18,048 nucleotides of DNA from an uncultured Collinsella sp. (GCA_900540985.1 UQIC01000040.1:1-18048); one strand, 5' to 3'; counted from the stretch's first letter, positions 1 through 7,338 are shown. Notes: a model not told the origin generated them from the sequence alone. Numbers and translations are program-made.

Positions 1-427
1 GCGAGGGCATGGCCTCGGGAATGAGCACCTTGCGAATGATCTGAAACGTGGTCGAGCCCATCGACTGCGCCGCCTCGATGATGCCGCCGTCTACCTCGTT
101 AAAGCTGCCTTCGACCATGCGCGCCACATACGGAAACGCGCTCACCGTAAGCGGAAAGATGATCGAAGTGGTGCCGATGGCCCTGCCCATCACCACGCGC
201 GTGACGGGAAAGAGCATCGCCAGCAGAATGATGAAGGGAATCGAGCGCAAAAAGTTGACGATCGCGCCCGCCACGGCGTTGAACGTGGGCATGGGGCAAA
301 TGCCGCCGCGCCGGGTGATGACCAGCGCCACGCCCAGCGGAAGGCCGATGACATAGGCAATCAGCGTAGACGGCAGCGTCATTTGCAGCGTTTCGCCCAG
401 AGCGACCCAGAGTTGATCCCAGTTCAT
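1..427 (-). CDS. metI: MetI-type ABC transporter permease (partial, C-terminus off the left edge)
   Basis: Inner-membrane permease subunit of a methionine-type (MUT family) ABC importer. The 142 visible codons start MNWDQLWVALGETLQMTLPS and align closely with E. coli MetI: the hydrophobic first segment ending VIGLPLGVALVITRRGG, the block IVNFLRSIPFIILLAM, and the EAA coupling loop EAAQSMGSTTFQIIRKVLIP that docks on the ATPase. The ATG shares its bases with the upstream stop codon (ATGA, 424-427), so the two genes are almost certainly translationally coupled. The gene lies in the TPP-riboswitch transcription unit, so its expression should fall when thiamine pyrophosphate is plentiful, which is unusual for metI. 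The substrate could therefore be methionine or a thiamine precursor; the sequence does not decide. The ATPase and binding protein are not in the window. Confidence 0.92.
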   Translation of the reverse strand, partial: MNWDQLWVALGETLQMTLPSTLIAYVIGLPLGVALVITRRGGICPMPTFNAVAGAIVNFLRSIPFIILLAMLFPVTRVVMGRAIGTTSIIFPLTVSAFPYVARMVEGSFNEVDGGIIEAAQSMGSTTFQIIRKVLIPEAMPS

Positions 428-1434
428 TGCGGCCACACCTCCTTAACCGTCAGCCCCTCGCCGTTGAGGAAGCGAATGATCTTTTCCCGCGCCGCCGCGT
501 CGGCGGGCATTTCGATGAGCATTTGCCCATAGGGCTTATCGTTGATCCGGCGAATGTTTGCCGAGAGGATATTTACATCTACATCGCACTTGCGCACCAG
601 CTCTGCAATGATGGGCTGGTTCTCGCGCCCGCCGTCAAAGACGATGCGCAGCGCCGGCACGGGCGGGCGGTCTTCCGTCCACAGCGGCGTCAGAAAATCC
701 TCGTCACGCAGGCAGATGCCCTTTTCCTCAAAAGCGCCGCGCAGCGTCTTCACCATGGCGGCGCTGACGCAAAGCCCGTCTGCGGCCAGCACGCCGCCCT
801 GCGAGCAGCCGCAGCCGGTGATCTTGGACATGAGCGGGCTGCCGCCGTGGGACTTGGCCACCGTCGTGCCGTCGGTGATCAGGTCGACTTCGCCCGAGAC
901 CACTACGGCGCCGCCGGTGTAGCGGGCGAGCGCCACGGCGGCGTCGCGGGCGGCATCGACCGTGTCGGTGGTATCGACACCGCGCACGCGGCTCAGATCG
1001 GCCGCCTCGCCCTCAAGACCCCACAGGCCGGCGAGCGCGATAATCTCGGAGGCGTTGCCGCGCACGATGGCGGGCTTGTACTGCTTGAGCTCGTTTACCA
1101 GCTGGGTGCGCAGGCTACCGATGCCCAGACCCACCGGATCGAGCACCCAGGGCTTGCCGGCGTCGTGTGCCGCCTTCGCCGCGCGGGGAATCGTCTGCTC
1201 GTAGATGGGGAAGAGCGTGCCCATGTTGAGATAGATGGCGCCGCCGCCGGCAACGAGCGCTTCGCCCTCGTCGGGCAGATAGACCATGGCGGCCGAACCG
1301 CCCACGGCGAGCTGCGCATTGGCGACAAAGTCGATCGTCACCGTGTTGGTGATGGAGCCGGCCATCGGATTGGTGGCGCGAATCTCCTCCACGGCCTTGA
1401 CCATATGTTGCTTAAGCTGTTCCGAATCAATCAC
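424..1434 (-). CDS. ThiM-like hydroxyethylthiazole kinase domain fused to a MetN-type NIL domain
   Basis: Predicted 336 residues. Residues about 5-225 match ThiM, which phosphorylates the thiazole alcohol in thiamine salvage: NPMAGSITNTVTIDFVANAQLAVGGSAAM near the N-terminus is the ThiM signature, followed by WVLDPVGLG, VRGNASEI and ITGCGCSQGG (the usual GTGC anion-hole/catalytic Cys motif, here GCGC at 207-210). A normal ThiM continues about 65 residues past this motif. Here about 50 unlike residues intervene, then residues 260-336 are a NIL domain (PIIAELVRKCDVDVNILSAN) like the C-terminal methionine-sensing domain of the MetN ATPase. No Walker A or ABC signature is present. The start is GTG 1434 with AAGGAGG eight bases upstream; the longer open frame would run through the riboswitch. 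It may be a natural domain fusion or an in-frame thiM-metN deletion. Kinase family call is strong; activity is uncertain. Confidence 0.82.
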   Translation of the reverse strand: MIDSEQLKQHMVKAVEEIRATNPMAGSITNTVTIDFVANAQLAVGGSAAMVYLPDEGEALVAGGGAIYLNMGTLFPIYEQTIPRAAKAAHDAGKPWVLDPVGLGIGSLRTQLVNELKQYKPAIVRGNASEIIALAGLWGLEGEAADLSRVRGVDTTDTVDAARDAAVALARYTGGAVVVSGEVDLITDGTTVAKSHGGSPLMSKITGCGCSQGGVLAADGLCVSAAMVKTLRGAFEEKGICLRDEDFLTPLWTEDRPPVPALRIVFDGGRENQPIIAELVRKCDVDVNILSANIRRINDKPYGQMLIEMPADAAAREKIIRFLNGEGLTVKEVWPQ

Positions 1435-1455
1435 TGCACATGCCTCCTTGGCATA

Positions 1456-1486
1456 GAAAAGGGGCGCTGTGCATAGACAGCGCCCC
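1456..1486 (-). terminator. Riboswitch-linked intrinsic terminator
   Basis: Read on the minus strand, a perfect 9-bp stem GGGGCGCTG/CAGCGCCCC with an 8-base loop is followed by TTTTC. It sits 15 nt after the TPP aptamer and just before the ribosome site of the ThiM-NIL gene. It is therefore the expression platform: ligand-bound aptamer should let this hairpin form and stop transcription before the coding region. Confidence 0.88.
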
Positions 1487-1501
1487 TGTAAAGGCGGCAT
1501 G

Positions 1502-1588
1502 CTCCCTACGCCAGCATTAACTGACAGGTTCAAAGGATTGGGCCCCATGCCCTCTCAGCCTTGTGGTTTGCACCGCCGGCACTCCCGC
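1502..1588 (-). ncRNA. TPP (thi-box) riboswitch aptamer
   Basis: On the minus strand the two conserved cores of the thi-box are present in order: GGCTGAGAGG (1560-1551) and, after a variable stem, TTTGAACCTGTCAGTTAATG followed by CTGGCGTAGGGA (ending at 1503). The outer helix can be closed by GGGAGTGC at the 5' side and GTAGGGAGC at the 3' side. This aptamer binds thiamine pyrophosphate. With the downstream terminator it should switch off the ThiM-NIL/metI transcript when thiamine is replete. It supports the thiamine-salvage reading of the first domain. Confidence 0.96.
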
Positions 1589-1617
1589 ATCGAATCTGTT
1601 GTTCCCTATACTAGCGC

Positions 1618-1652
1618 ACCTGCCAAAAAGGGACAGGTTTATTTTGGCAGGT
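1618..1652. repeat. Perfect 11-bp inverted repeat between divergent transcription units
   Basis: ACCTGCCAAAA (1618-1628) and TTTTGGCAGGT (1642-1652) are exact reverse complements separated by 13 bases. The element lies in the gap between the riboswitch promoter side and the HAD phosphatase gene. The inner bases also give a nested ACCTG/CAGGT pairing. It has no terminator T-tract placed for either gene. It could be an operator for divergent promoters or a copy of a dispersed palindromic repeat; I cannot tell which from one copy. Confidence 0.55.
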
Positions 1653-1689
1653 CGTTACAATAGGTAGGACCGATACGAATGGGGGCCTT

Positions 1690-2598
1690 ATGATTAAACT
1701 TGTGCTGACCGATATGGACGATACGCTGATTCCAGCCGGGCATGACGGAGCCAGCGACTACGCCATCGAGGGTATTCATGCCATGCAGGCGGCGGGTCTG
1801 CACTTTGGTCCGGTTTCGGGTCGTCAGCCGTCCGCGATGGGCTGGATGTTCAAAAACCGTTCCGAGTGTTTTTCGACCGGTGCGTTTTGTAACGGCCAGG
1901 TGATGTTTGTCGACGGCGAGGTTGTTGCCTCCCGTGCGAGCGACAACGGTGCCCTCATGCGTCTTGCCGACTATCTTGAGCAAGAGACCGACGATACCTA
2001 TCTGAAGGTCTATAGCCTGGGCGATGACTTTTGGGGCAACGATGCCTACTGCGTGACGAGTGATCCCGAGCGCGTTCGTCGCGCCATGGAGTCGGGCGGC
2101 AACGCATGGCTCAAAGGCGAAGAGGCCCCGTGCCGTCCCGTCGTCGATGACGCGCCGGTGTTCAAGGCGAATATCTGGAGTGCCCGTTCGCGTGAGGAGC
2201 TCGCGGAGCTACGCGAGCGCGTTGCCGCTGAGGTGCCGGAACTCTCGCTTGTGTTTCCCAACAACCGAGTGCGCCTGTTTGACATCCTTCCGGCCGGTTG
2301 GGACAAGGGCTGCGCTGCGCTGGAGTTGGCGCGCGCTTTGGGCCTGACGCCCGACGAGGTGGCCGTATTCGGCGATTCCGATAACGACCTGCCCATGATC
2401 GATGCCGTTCCCAACTCCGTTGCAGTCGCCAATGCCAACGAGGCCGTCACGGCTGCCGCGCGCTGGCATATCGGCGCTGCGGCAGACGATGCGGTCGCCG
2501 GGGCTCTGCACCAGATTGCCGCCTGCGCCGCGACGGGGGAGATGCCGCCGTTTATGCGCCAGATGGACGCGGCGGGTCTTGGCATCATGAACGTCTAG
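1690..2598 (+). CDS. Cof-type HAD-superfamily phosphatase
   Basis: Predicted soluble 302-residue hydrolase of HAD subfamily IIB (Cof family), which dephosphorylates small phosphometabolites through an aspartyl-phosphate intermediate. All four HAD motifs are visible: DMDDT at residues 8-12 (nucleophile D8, acid/base D10), the motif II serine in PVSGR (S43), K206 in WDKG, and GDSDND at 228-233 for Mg2+. The large cap domain between motifs II and III is typical for the class, and length matches the family. A G-rich stretch precedes the ATG. The LysR gene begins 10 nt after its stop, so the two are likely co-transcribed. E. coli Cof acts on a thiamine pyrimidine intermediate, so the position beside a TPP-controlled unit is suggestive, but substrates cannot be read from sequence in this family. 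Confidence 0.88.
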   Translation: MIKLVLTDMDDTLIPAGHDGASDYAIEGIHAMQAAGLHFGPVSGRQPSAMGWMFKNRSECFSTGAFCNGQVMFVDGEVVASRASDNGALMRLADYLEQETDDTYLKVYSLGDDFWGNDAYCVTSDPERVRRAMESGGNAWLKGEEAPCRPVVDDAPVFKANIWSARSREELAELRERVAAEVPELSLVFPNNRVRLFDILPAGWDKGCAALELARALGLTPDEVAVFGDSDNDLPMIDAVPNSVAVANANEAVTAAARWHIGAAADDAVAGALHQIAACAATGEMPPFMRQMDAAGLGIMNV

Positions 2599-2608
2599 GG
2601 AGAAGGCT

Positions 2609-3505
2609 ATGAAGCTCCAGCAGCTCAGATATGTCGTCAAAGTTGCCGAATGCGGCAGCATCACCGAGGCCTCGCGCCGGCTCTTTGTATCGCAGCCTTC
2701 GATTACCGCGTCGATCCGCGATCTCGAAAACGAGATGGGCGTGCACATCTTTGAGCGCACCAACAAGGGCGTCATTGTGTCCGAGGAAGGCGAGACCTTC
2801 TTGGGCTACGCGCGCCAGGTGCTCGACCAGGCCGATCTGCTCGAAGGCAAGTACAAGGGCGCGTCCGAGCAGGTGCCGCACTTTAGTGTGAGCTGCCAGC
2901 ATTATTCCTTTGCCGTTAATGCGTTTGTCGATGTGATCCGTGAGTTCGATGCCGCACGCTACGACTTTACCCTGCGCGAGGAGCAGACCCACGAGATTAT
3001 CGAGGACGTCGCACATATGAAAAGCGAGCTGGGCATCCTGTACTTATCCGAGCATAACCGCGAGGTTATCGAGCGTATGCTCGCCGCCAACGAGCTCGTA
3101 TTCGAGGGGCTCTTCTGCGCCGCGCCGCATGTCTTTGTATGTGCCGACCATCCACTGGCGGACCACGCCAGCGTGACACTCGAGGATCTCGAGGACTATC
3201 CGTTTTTGTCCTACGAGCAGGGCAGCTATAACTCGTTCTACTATTCCGAGGAACTGACCTCGACCTTTGAGCGCCGCAAGAATATCCGCGTGCGTGACCG
3301 TGCGACACTGTTCAACCTGGCTATGGGACTTAACGGTTACACGGTGTGTTCGGGTGTGATCAGCCATGAACTTAACGGCCCCGGTATTATCTCGATTCCG
3401 CTCGATGTGGACGAGTACATGGAGATCGGCATCATTACGCGCAAGAACACGACGCTCACGCGCTACGGCCAAGCCTATATCGACGCGATTCGTCAGCATA
3501 TTTAG
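2609..3505 (+). CDS. LysR-family transcriptional regulator
   Basis: Predicted 298-residue LysR regulator. The N-terminal winged helix-turn-helix is clear (MKLQQLRYVVKVAECGSITE, then ASRRLFVSQPSITASIRDLE), followed by a linker helix and a two-lobed periplasmic-binding-protein-like effector domain from about residue 90 to the end. The start ATG has GGGAGAAGG upstream and lies 10 nt after the HAD phosphatase stop. The next gene downstream is a MetE-like methyltransferase, with strong dyads in the gap. This arrangement suggests the regulator controls methyltransferase expression, perhaps in response to a sulfur amino-acid intermediate. That role is inferred from position only. Family assignment is certain; the effector is unknown. 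Confidence 0.93.
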   Translation: MKLQQLRYVVKVAECGSITEASRRLFVSQPSITASIRDLENEMGVHIFERTNKGVIVSEEGETFLGYARQVLDQADLLEGKYKGASEQVPHFSVSCQHYSFAVNAFVDVIREFDAARYDFTLREEQTHEIIEDVAHMKSELGILYLSEHNREVIERMLAANELVFEGLFCAAPHVFVCADHPLADHASVTLEDLEDYPFLSYEQGSYNSFYYSEELTSTFERRKNIRVRDRATLFNLAMGLNGYTVCSGVISHELNGPGIISIPLDVDEYMEIGIITRKNTTLTRYGQAYIDAIRQHI

Positions 3506-3550
3506 TCGCTGTATTCTGCACGGGTTAAATCTCTTTATGGCAGTCCCAAC

Positions 3551-3619
3551 TGATATAGGAAGCATCTATATCAAACTGATATAAACGTATATTTTACGAT
3601 GGCCGTATGAGCGCTCATA
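3551..3619. promoter_or_regulatory. Cluster of dyads upstream of the MetE-like gene (candidate operator)
   Basis: TGATATA (3551-3557) and TATATCA (3567-3573) form a perfect inverted repeat with a 9-base spacer. A second copy of ACTGATATA follows 26 bases on (TGATATA at 3577-3583). Farther downstream is a perfect 14-bp palindrome, TATGAGCGCTCATA (3606-3619), about 27 bases before the ribosome site. This AT-rich patch stands out in a GC-rich window and fits a LysR-type recognition plus activation site pair. No SAM riboswitch signature is present. Binding by the adjacent LysR protein is inference. Confidence 0.5.
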
Positions 3620-3659
3620 CTCTGTCCCAGTAAAGCAACCAATGCAAAGGGAGATATCT

Positions 3660-4793
3660 ATGAGCACTTCGATTCAACCGAACGCGCCGTTTCGCGCCGA
3701 TATCGTCGGCAGTTTTCTTCGTCCCCAGGCCGTGAAGGACGCCCGTGCCGCCTACGCCGCGGGCACGCTTGATGCCGAGGGGCTTAAGGCCGTCGAGGAC
3801 GATGCCATTCGCGATTTGGTGGCAAAGCAGAAGGCCGCCGGCCTGCAGGTCATCACCGATGGTGAGTTTCGCCGCAGCTACTGGCACCTCGATTTTATGT
3901 GGGGCCTTAACGGCATTGAGCGCCGTACCTCGCGTACGGGTTATATGTTCCATGATGAGGAGACGACGGCCGATACCGCCGTGGTGACCGGCCCCATCAG
4001 CGGCGAGAACCACCCCTTCGTCGAGCACTTCAAATTTGTCAAGGCGCTCGAGGGCGAGGGCCAGGTCGCGCGCCAGACCATCCCGGCGCCTATCCAGACG
4101 TTTTCTGAGGTCACGCTCGACCGCTGCGATGGCCAGCAGGAGAGCTTGCGTGCTGTCTATAAGACCGACGAGGAACTTGCCGACGCCATTGCGGCCGCTT
4201 ATCGCACGGTGATCACCGACCTGTACGCAGCAGGCTGCCGCAACATCCAGTTTGATGACTGCACCTGGGGCATCTATTGCGATACCGACTTTGTGTCCAA
4301 GACCGGCATGAGCCCGGTCGACCTGCAAAAGGTAAGCGAGCTGGGCGTGGCGCTCAACAACGCCGCCATCGAGGGCAAGCCCGACGATCTGGTTATCAAC
4401 ACGCACGTGTGCCGCGGCAACTACCATTCCACCTATGCCTTTGAGGGCGGCTACGACCCCATCGCGCCGTACCTGTTCGCACATGAGAATGTCGATGCGT
4501 TCTATCTGGAGTTCGACACACCCCGCGCCGGCGGCTTTGAGCCGCTCAAGTACGTTGCCCCCGGCAAGAAGGTGGTGCTGGGACTGGTCACTACAAAGGC
4601 GGCTGAGCTTGAGGACGAAGACGTTATCGTCGAACGTATCCACGAGGCCACAAAGTATGTGCCGCTCGAGAATCTGTACCTGTCGCCCCAGTGCGGCTTT
4701 GCCAGCTGCGAGATTGGCAACAAGCTGACCGAGGACGAGCAGTGGGCGAAGATCGCGCTGGTCAAGCGCATTGCCGAGCGCGTTTGGAAGTAA
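3660..4793 (+). CDS. MetE-like cobalamin-independent methyltransferase (YxjG/YxjH type)
   Basis: Predicted 377-residue cytosolic enzyme equivalent to the C-terminal catalytic half of MetE, the size of the YxjG/YxjH group. These transfer a methyl group to homocysteine or a related thiol without B12. The barrel opens with FRADIVGSFLRP and has the ITDGEFRRSYWHLDF block. The four expected zinc ligands are in place: H249 and C251 in NTHVCRGN, E284 in YLEFDTPRAGG, and C345 in LSPQCGF. The chosen start has AAAGGGAG seven bases upstream; an ATG six codons earlier (3642) has no ribosome site. The N-terminal folate-binding half of full MetE is absent, as normal for this group, so the methyl donor is uncertain. 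Likely controlled by the upstream LysR gene through the dyads in the gap. Confidence 0.9.
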   Translation: MSTSIQPNAPFRADIVGSFLRPQAVKDARAAYAAGTLDAEGLKAVEDDAIRDLVAKQKAAGLQVITDGEFRRSYWHLDFMWGLNGIERRTSRTGYMFHDEETTADTAVVTGPISGENHPFVEHFKFVKALEGEGQVARQTIPAPIQTFSEVTLDRCDGQQESLRAVYKTDEELADAIAAAYRTVITDLYAAGCRNIQFDDCTWGIYCDTDFVSKTGMSPVDLQKVSELGVALNNAAIEGKPDDLVINTHVCRGNYHSTYAFEGGYDPIAPYLFAHENVDAFYLEFDTPRAGGFEPLKYVAPGKKVVLGLVTTKAAELEDEDVIVERIHEATKYVPLENLYLSPQCGFASCEIGNKLTEDEQWAKIALVKRIAERVWK

Positions 4794-4916
4794 CGCTACC
4801 GTTTGCAGGTGACGGCGCGTGCGAGACATGGCGTATCACGTACAATGGTTCGGATTGTATCGATCGGGCAGGTTATCCGATATGCCTGATCGCCCTTCCA
4901 TCATGAAAGGACTTCC

Positions 4917-4970
4917 ATGTCCCAATCCTCGGCGCCCGCCGTATCTAAACTCGAGGAGACTGTCGAATAG
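4917..4970 (+). CDS. 17-codon orphan reading frame with a good ribosome site (leader peptide or gene remnant)
   Basis: AAAGGA lies five bases before an ATG that opens MSQSSAPAVSKLEETVE and then meets two tandem TAG stops. The peptide looks like the ordinary N-terminus of a larger protein and not like an attenuator peptide, because it has no run of one amino acid. A strong bidirectional hairpin begins about 20 bases after the stop. A TACAAT box (4841-4846) and an imperfect dyad (GATCGGGCA 4862-4870 with TGCCTGATC 4883-4891) lie upstream. Either the body of a gene has been lost to deletion and only promoter, ribosome site and first codons remain, or a very short peptide is made. Not recognised. 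The rest of the 4794-5031 gap shows no other gene. Confidence 0.35.
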   Translation: MSQSSAPAVSKLEETVE

Positions 4971-4991
4971 TAGTTGTGTTCAGCTAAATCA

Positions 4992-5033
4992 AAAAATGGC
5001 GTCCATGCGCATGTACGCGTGGACGCCATTTTT
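4992..5033. terminator. Bidirectional intrinsic terminator
   Basis: An 18-bp stem with one mismatch (AAAAATGGCGTCCATGCG against CGCGTGGACGCCATTTTT) and a 6-base loop, with A and T runs at the outer ends, so it works in both directions. It ends transcription from the plus-strand side and also the esterase on the minus strand, whose stop codon overlaps the stem edge. Confidence 0.9.
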
Positions 5034-5697
5034 AATGCGTCAGTATCCAGTGGATGCCGCGCGCCATGCGCAGGTCAGTTTGGGCAAAATGATTGCCGGG
5101 GTTGAGCTCCAGCGTTGTTGGGATGTCGCGCTCGATAAACAGCTCTTCCATCGCGCGCGTATCGTCGAGTACGTGCCGCATCATGCGGTTGGGCGTCTTG
5201 GTTTCCTTTTTACCGAGCGACAGATAGGCGGCATCGGGCGTAGCCGTCATCGTGCGCTCGCGCGCGTAGTCGATAAAGCCGGGGAACCACAGCGACCCCG
5301 ATGCACTCGCTGCGCGCTCAAAGACATCTGTTTGCCAAAGTGCCCACAGTGCAAAAAGACCCGCCAACGAGTAGCCGGCAACGCCGCGCCAGGCAGGCGG
5401 TTGCGGGAGCGATGATTCGGCCTGGGGGATTATCTGCTTCAACAACTCGTCAAGAAAACCAGCAGCCTGTCCGCCAAAGGGCTCGCTATCGCGTACGGTA
5501 CCATCGTATGCCCAGGGGCTCAGCTCGCGATTCCAATCGAGCCCTCCAATGGCGACAAGGGTGAACGGCGGGCAGTCGAGCTCTCGGCAGCGCTCGTAGA
5601 CTTCACTACCGTCGCCCATAACCACGGGGAGATAGATGACGGGCGCGCCTTCCGCACGCTCTGAATAAACGGTTATCTGCTTATGATGCGCTTCCAA
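5032..5697 (-). CDS. Alpha/beta-hydrolase, putative esterase family (Fes/IroE/esterase D-like)
   Basis: Predicted cytosolic serine esterase of about 221 residues. Visible family marks are the nucleophile elbow GYSLAG in the middle of the protein, followed by SASGSLWFPGFIDY, and a C-terminal NPGNHF carrying the likely catalytic His. These fit the putative esterase family that includes enterochelin esterase Fes/IroE and S-formylglutathione hydrolase-like proteins. No signal peptide is visible. The start chosen is TTG 5697 with AGAGAAG six bases upstream, giving an N-terminus (LEAHHKQITVYSERAEGAP) that fits the fold. A GTG at 5745 would add 16 residues but lacks a ribosome site. No siderophore genes are nearby, so the substrate is unknown. 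It ends in a strong shared terminator and looks monocistronic. Confidence 0.8.
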   Translation of the reverse strand: MEAHHKQITVYSERAEGAPVIYLPVVMGDGSEVYERCRELDCPPFTLVAIGGLDWNRELSPWAYDGTVRDSEPFGGQAAGFLDELLKQIIPQAESSLPQPPAWRGVAGYSLAGLFALWALWQTDVFERAASASGSLWFPGFIDYARERTMTATPDAAYLSLGKKETKTPNRMMRHVLDDTRAMEELFIERDIPTTLELNPGNHFAQTDLRMARGIHWILTH

Positions 5698-5772
5698 GGC
5701 AGGCTTCTCTCGGTGTTGTGATATTGACAGCCTCAATTGTCGCACGCTGGCACGGGGGCAGACGCTAAAAGA

Positions 5773-5807
5773 AAGGCGCGGAGCCGCTCGATGCGATTCC
5801 GCGCCTT
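5773..5807 (-). terminator. Intrinsic terminator of the purine permease gene
   Basis: On the minus strand, AAGGCGCGGA (5807-5798) pairs perfectly with TCCGCGCCTT (5782-5773) and is followed by TCTTTTA. It lies 27 bases after the permease stop codon and upstream of the esterase, separating the two minus-strand genes into independent units. Confidence 0.85.
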
Positions 5808-5834
5808 GTTGTTTTGCTTTAGCAGACTATGCCG

Positions 5835-7145
5835 TTACGCCACGAAGAAGTAGACGAGGAAGGCGAGGGCTGCGATCCACATGAGCGGCTTGATCTTGGA
5901 GGCCTCGCCCTTAAAGAGTGCGACGATCACGTAGGTGATAAAGCCCAGGCCAATGCCGGCAGAGATGGAGTAGGTGAAGGGCACGCCGGCGACAATCATG
6001 AACGCCGGGAAACCCTGCGACACGTCGGACCAGTCGATCTCGGAGGCCTCGCTCATCATGAGGTAGCCGACGTAGACCAGAGCACCACAGGTGGCGGCGC
6101 TGGAAACGATGGTGACGATGGGGGAGAAGAACGCGGCGAGAATGAACAGCACGCCGGTGGTGACGGAGGTGAGGCCCGTGCGGCCACCGTCGGCAGCGCC
6201 AGAGGTGGACTCGACGAAGGTGGTGATGGAGGAGACGCCCATGAAACCGCCCACAGCAGCGGCGGCGGAGTCGACGATCAGGATCTCCTTGATATTCTCG
6301 ACGTTGCCGTCGTCGGTGAGGAACTCGCCCTGCTTGGCCACGGCCATCGCGGTGCCCATGGTGTCGAAGAAGTCACTCATGAGCAGCGAGAACGAGATGA
6401 CGAGGAGCGCGGGGTCGGTAAGGACCTTGACGATGGCAGGCACGCCGCCGGCGTCGGCGATGGGGCCACCGATGCTCGAGAAGTCGAGCGGGGCGATGAT
6501 ACCGGTCGGAGCCTGGGTCACACCTAGGGGGATACCGGCGATGACGGCGACGACGATGCCGATGAGCAGCGAGCCGGGGACGTTGCGGCAGGCGAGGGCG
6601 ACTGTCACCAGGATGGAGATGATGCCGACGATGAAGGTGGGGGAGGTGATGTCGCCCAGACCGACGAGTGTACCGGCGCCAGCGGTGATAATGCCGGCAT
6701 CGCACAGGCCAATCATGGCGATGAACAGGCCCAGACCCACCGAGATGGCGTGACGCAGGACAACCGGGATGGCGTCCATGATGGCCTCGCGCAGGCCACA
6801 AAGCACGAGCAGCAAGATGACGACGCCCTCAAGGAAGATGACGCTCATGGCCACGTGCCAGTCACCGCCGCAGACGGTGGTGGTGATTCCGGCGATCATC
6901 GCGTTGACGCCTAAGCCCGACGCGCAGGCGAGCGGGCGGTTGGCGAAGATGCCCATGCAGATGGTCATGATGCCGGCGCCCAGGCAGGTGGCGCAGGCGA
7001 GCGCTCCCGCATCGATGCCAGCGCCCGAGAGCACCGCGGGGTTGACGGCGATGATGTAGGCCATCGCCAGGAATGTTGTCAGTCCAGCGCGGAGTTCGGT
7101 CCCGATTGTGGACTTGCGCTCGCTGACGTGAAATAGTTCGTCCAT
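5835..7145 (-). CDS. AzgA/NCS2-family purine (adenine/guanine/hypoxanthine) permease
   Basis: Predicted 436-residue integral membrane proton symporter of the AzgA-like NCS2 group, which imports purine bases. Family blocks in order: RAGLTTFLAMAYIIAVNPA at the N-terminus, CASGLGVNAMIAG, the substrate-site region LLMSDFFDTMGTAMAV, and GVSSITTFVESTSGAADGGR followed by TGL. Alternating hydrophobic segments agree with 12-14 helices. The start ATG has GGAAAGGG just upstream; an open frame 19 codons longer has no ribosome site and would read through the leader. The leader carries a small dyad, TCGGCC/GGCCGA (7163-7168, 7178-7183), which could be an operator. No purine riboswitch is evident. Family call is secure; exact base preference is not. 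Confidence 0.94.
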   Translation of the reverse strand: MDELFHVSERKSTIGTELRAGLTTFLAMAYIIAVNPAVLSGAGIDAGALACATCLGAGIMTICMGIFANRPLACASGLGVNAMIAGITTTVCGGDWHVAMSVIFLEGVVILLLVLCGLREAIMDAIPVVLRHAISVGLGLFIAMIGLCDAGIITAGAGTLVGLGDITSPTFIVGIISILVTVALACRNVPGSLLIGIVVAVIAGIPLGVTQAPTGIIAPLDFSSIGGPIADAGGVPAIVKVLTDPALLVISFSLLMSDFFDTMGTAMAVAKQGEFLTDDGNVENIKEILIVDSAAAAVGGFMGVSSITTFVESTSGAADGGRTGLTSVTTGVLFILAAFFSPIVTIVSSAATCGALVYVGYLMMSEASEIDWSDVSQGFPAFMIVAGVPFTYSISAGIGLGFITYVIVALFKGEASKIKPLMWIAALAFLVYFFVA

Positions 7146-7299
7146 GCATACCCTTTCCTTGTTCGGCCCCGAGTTTAGGCCGATTGACACGAACTCACCC
7201 ACTATAGCCCCTTTACGACGCTGTTGTTCCTCGCATGTTGATGTTCGGCGCTTTGTAGCAGACGGACGGTATTTTTCGCATGAAAATGTGTGGGTACCG

Positions 7300-7305
7300 T
7301 ATACT
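7300..7305 (+). promoter_or_regulatory. Possible -10 box (TATACT) for the deformylase-like gene
   Basis: TATACT lies about 33 bases before the start codon, giving a short leader. No convincing -35 hexamer is found 16-18 bases upstream, so this is a weak call. The surrounding 193-base gap separates this gene from the divergent purine permease; TATAGT on the minus strand (7206-7201) is the counterpart candidate for the permease. Confidence 0.35.
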
Positions 7306-7338
7306 TAAGCGGATACAACGACCCCTATGGAGGAACGT

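Noticed and set aside
427..1476. Long plus-strand open frame opposite the ThiM-NIL gene
   Set aside because: Arg/His/Gly-rich shadow typical of GC-rich antisense frames; the opposite strand has clear domains, riboswitch and ribosome site.
1435..1548. N-terminal extension of the ThiM-NIL frame to an ATG at 1548
   Set aside because: It would translate the riboswitch and terminator; a GTG with AAGGAGG at correct spacing lies after them.
3506..3659. SAM riboswitch before the MetE-like gene
   Set aside because: The gap is too short and lacks S-box core sequences; the dyads fit protein operators better.
3615..4829. 404-codon minus-strand frame opposite the MetE-like gene
   Set aside because: Low-complexity antisense shadow; the plus strand has zinc ligands and family blocks.
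4819..5415. 198-codon plus-strand frame across the terminator and esterase
   Set aside because: It runs through a strong bidirectional terminator and opposite a recognisable esterase; no family resemblance.
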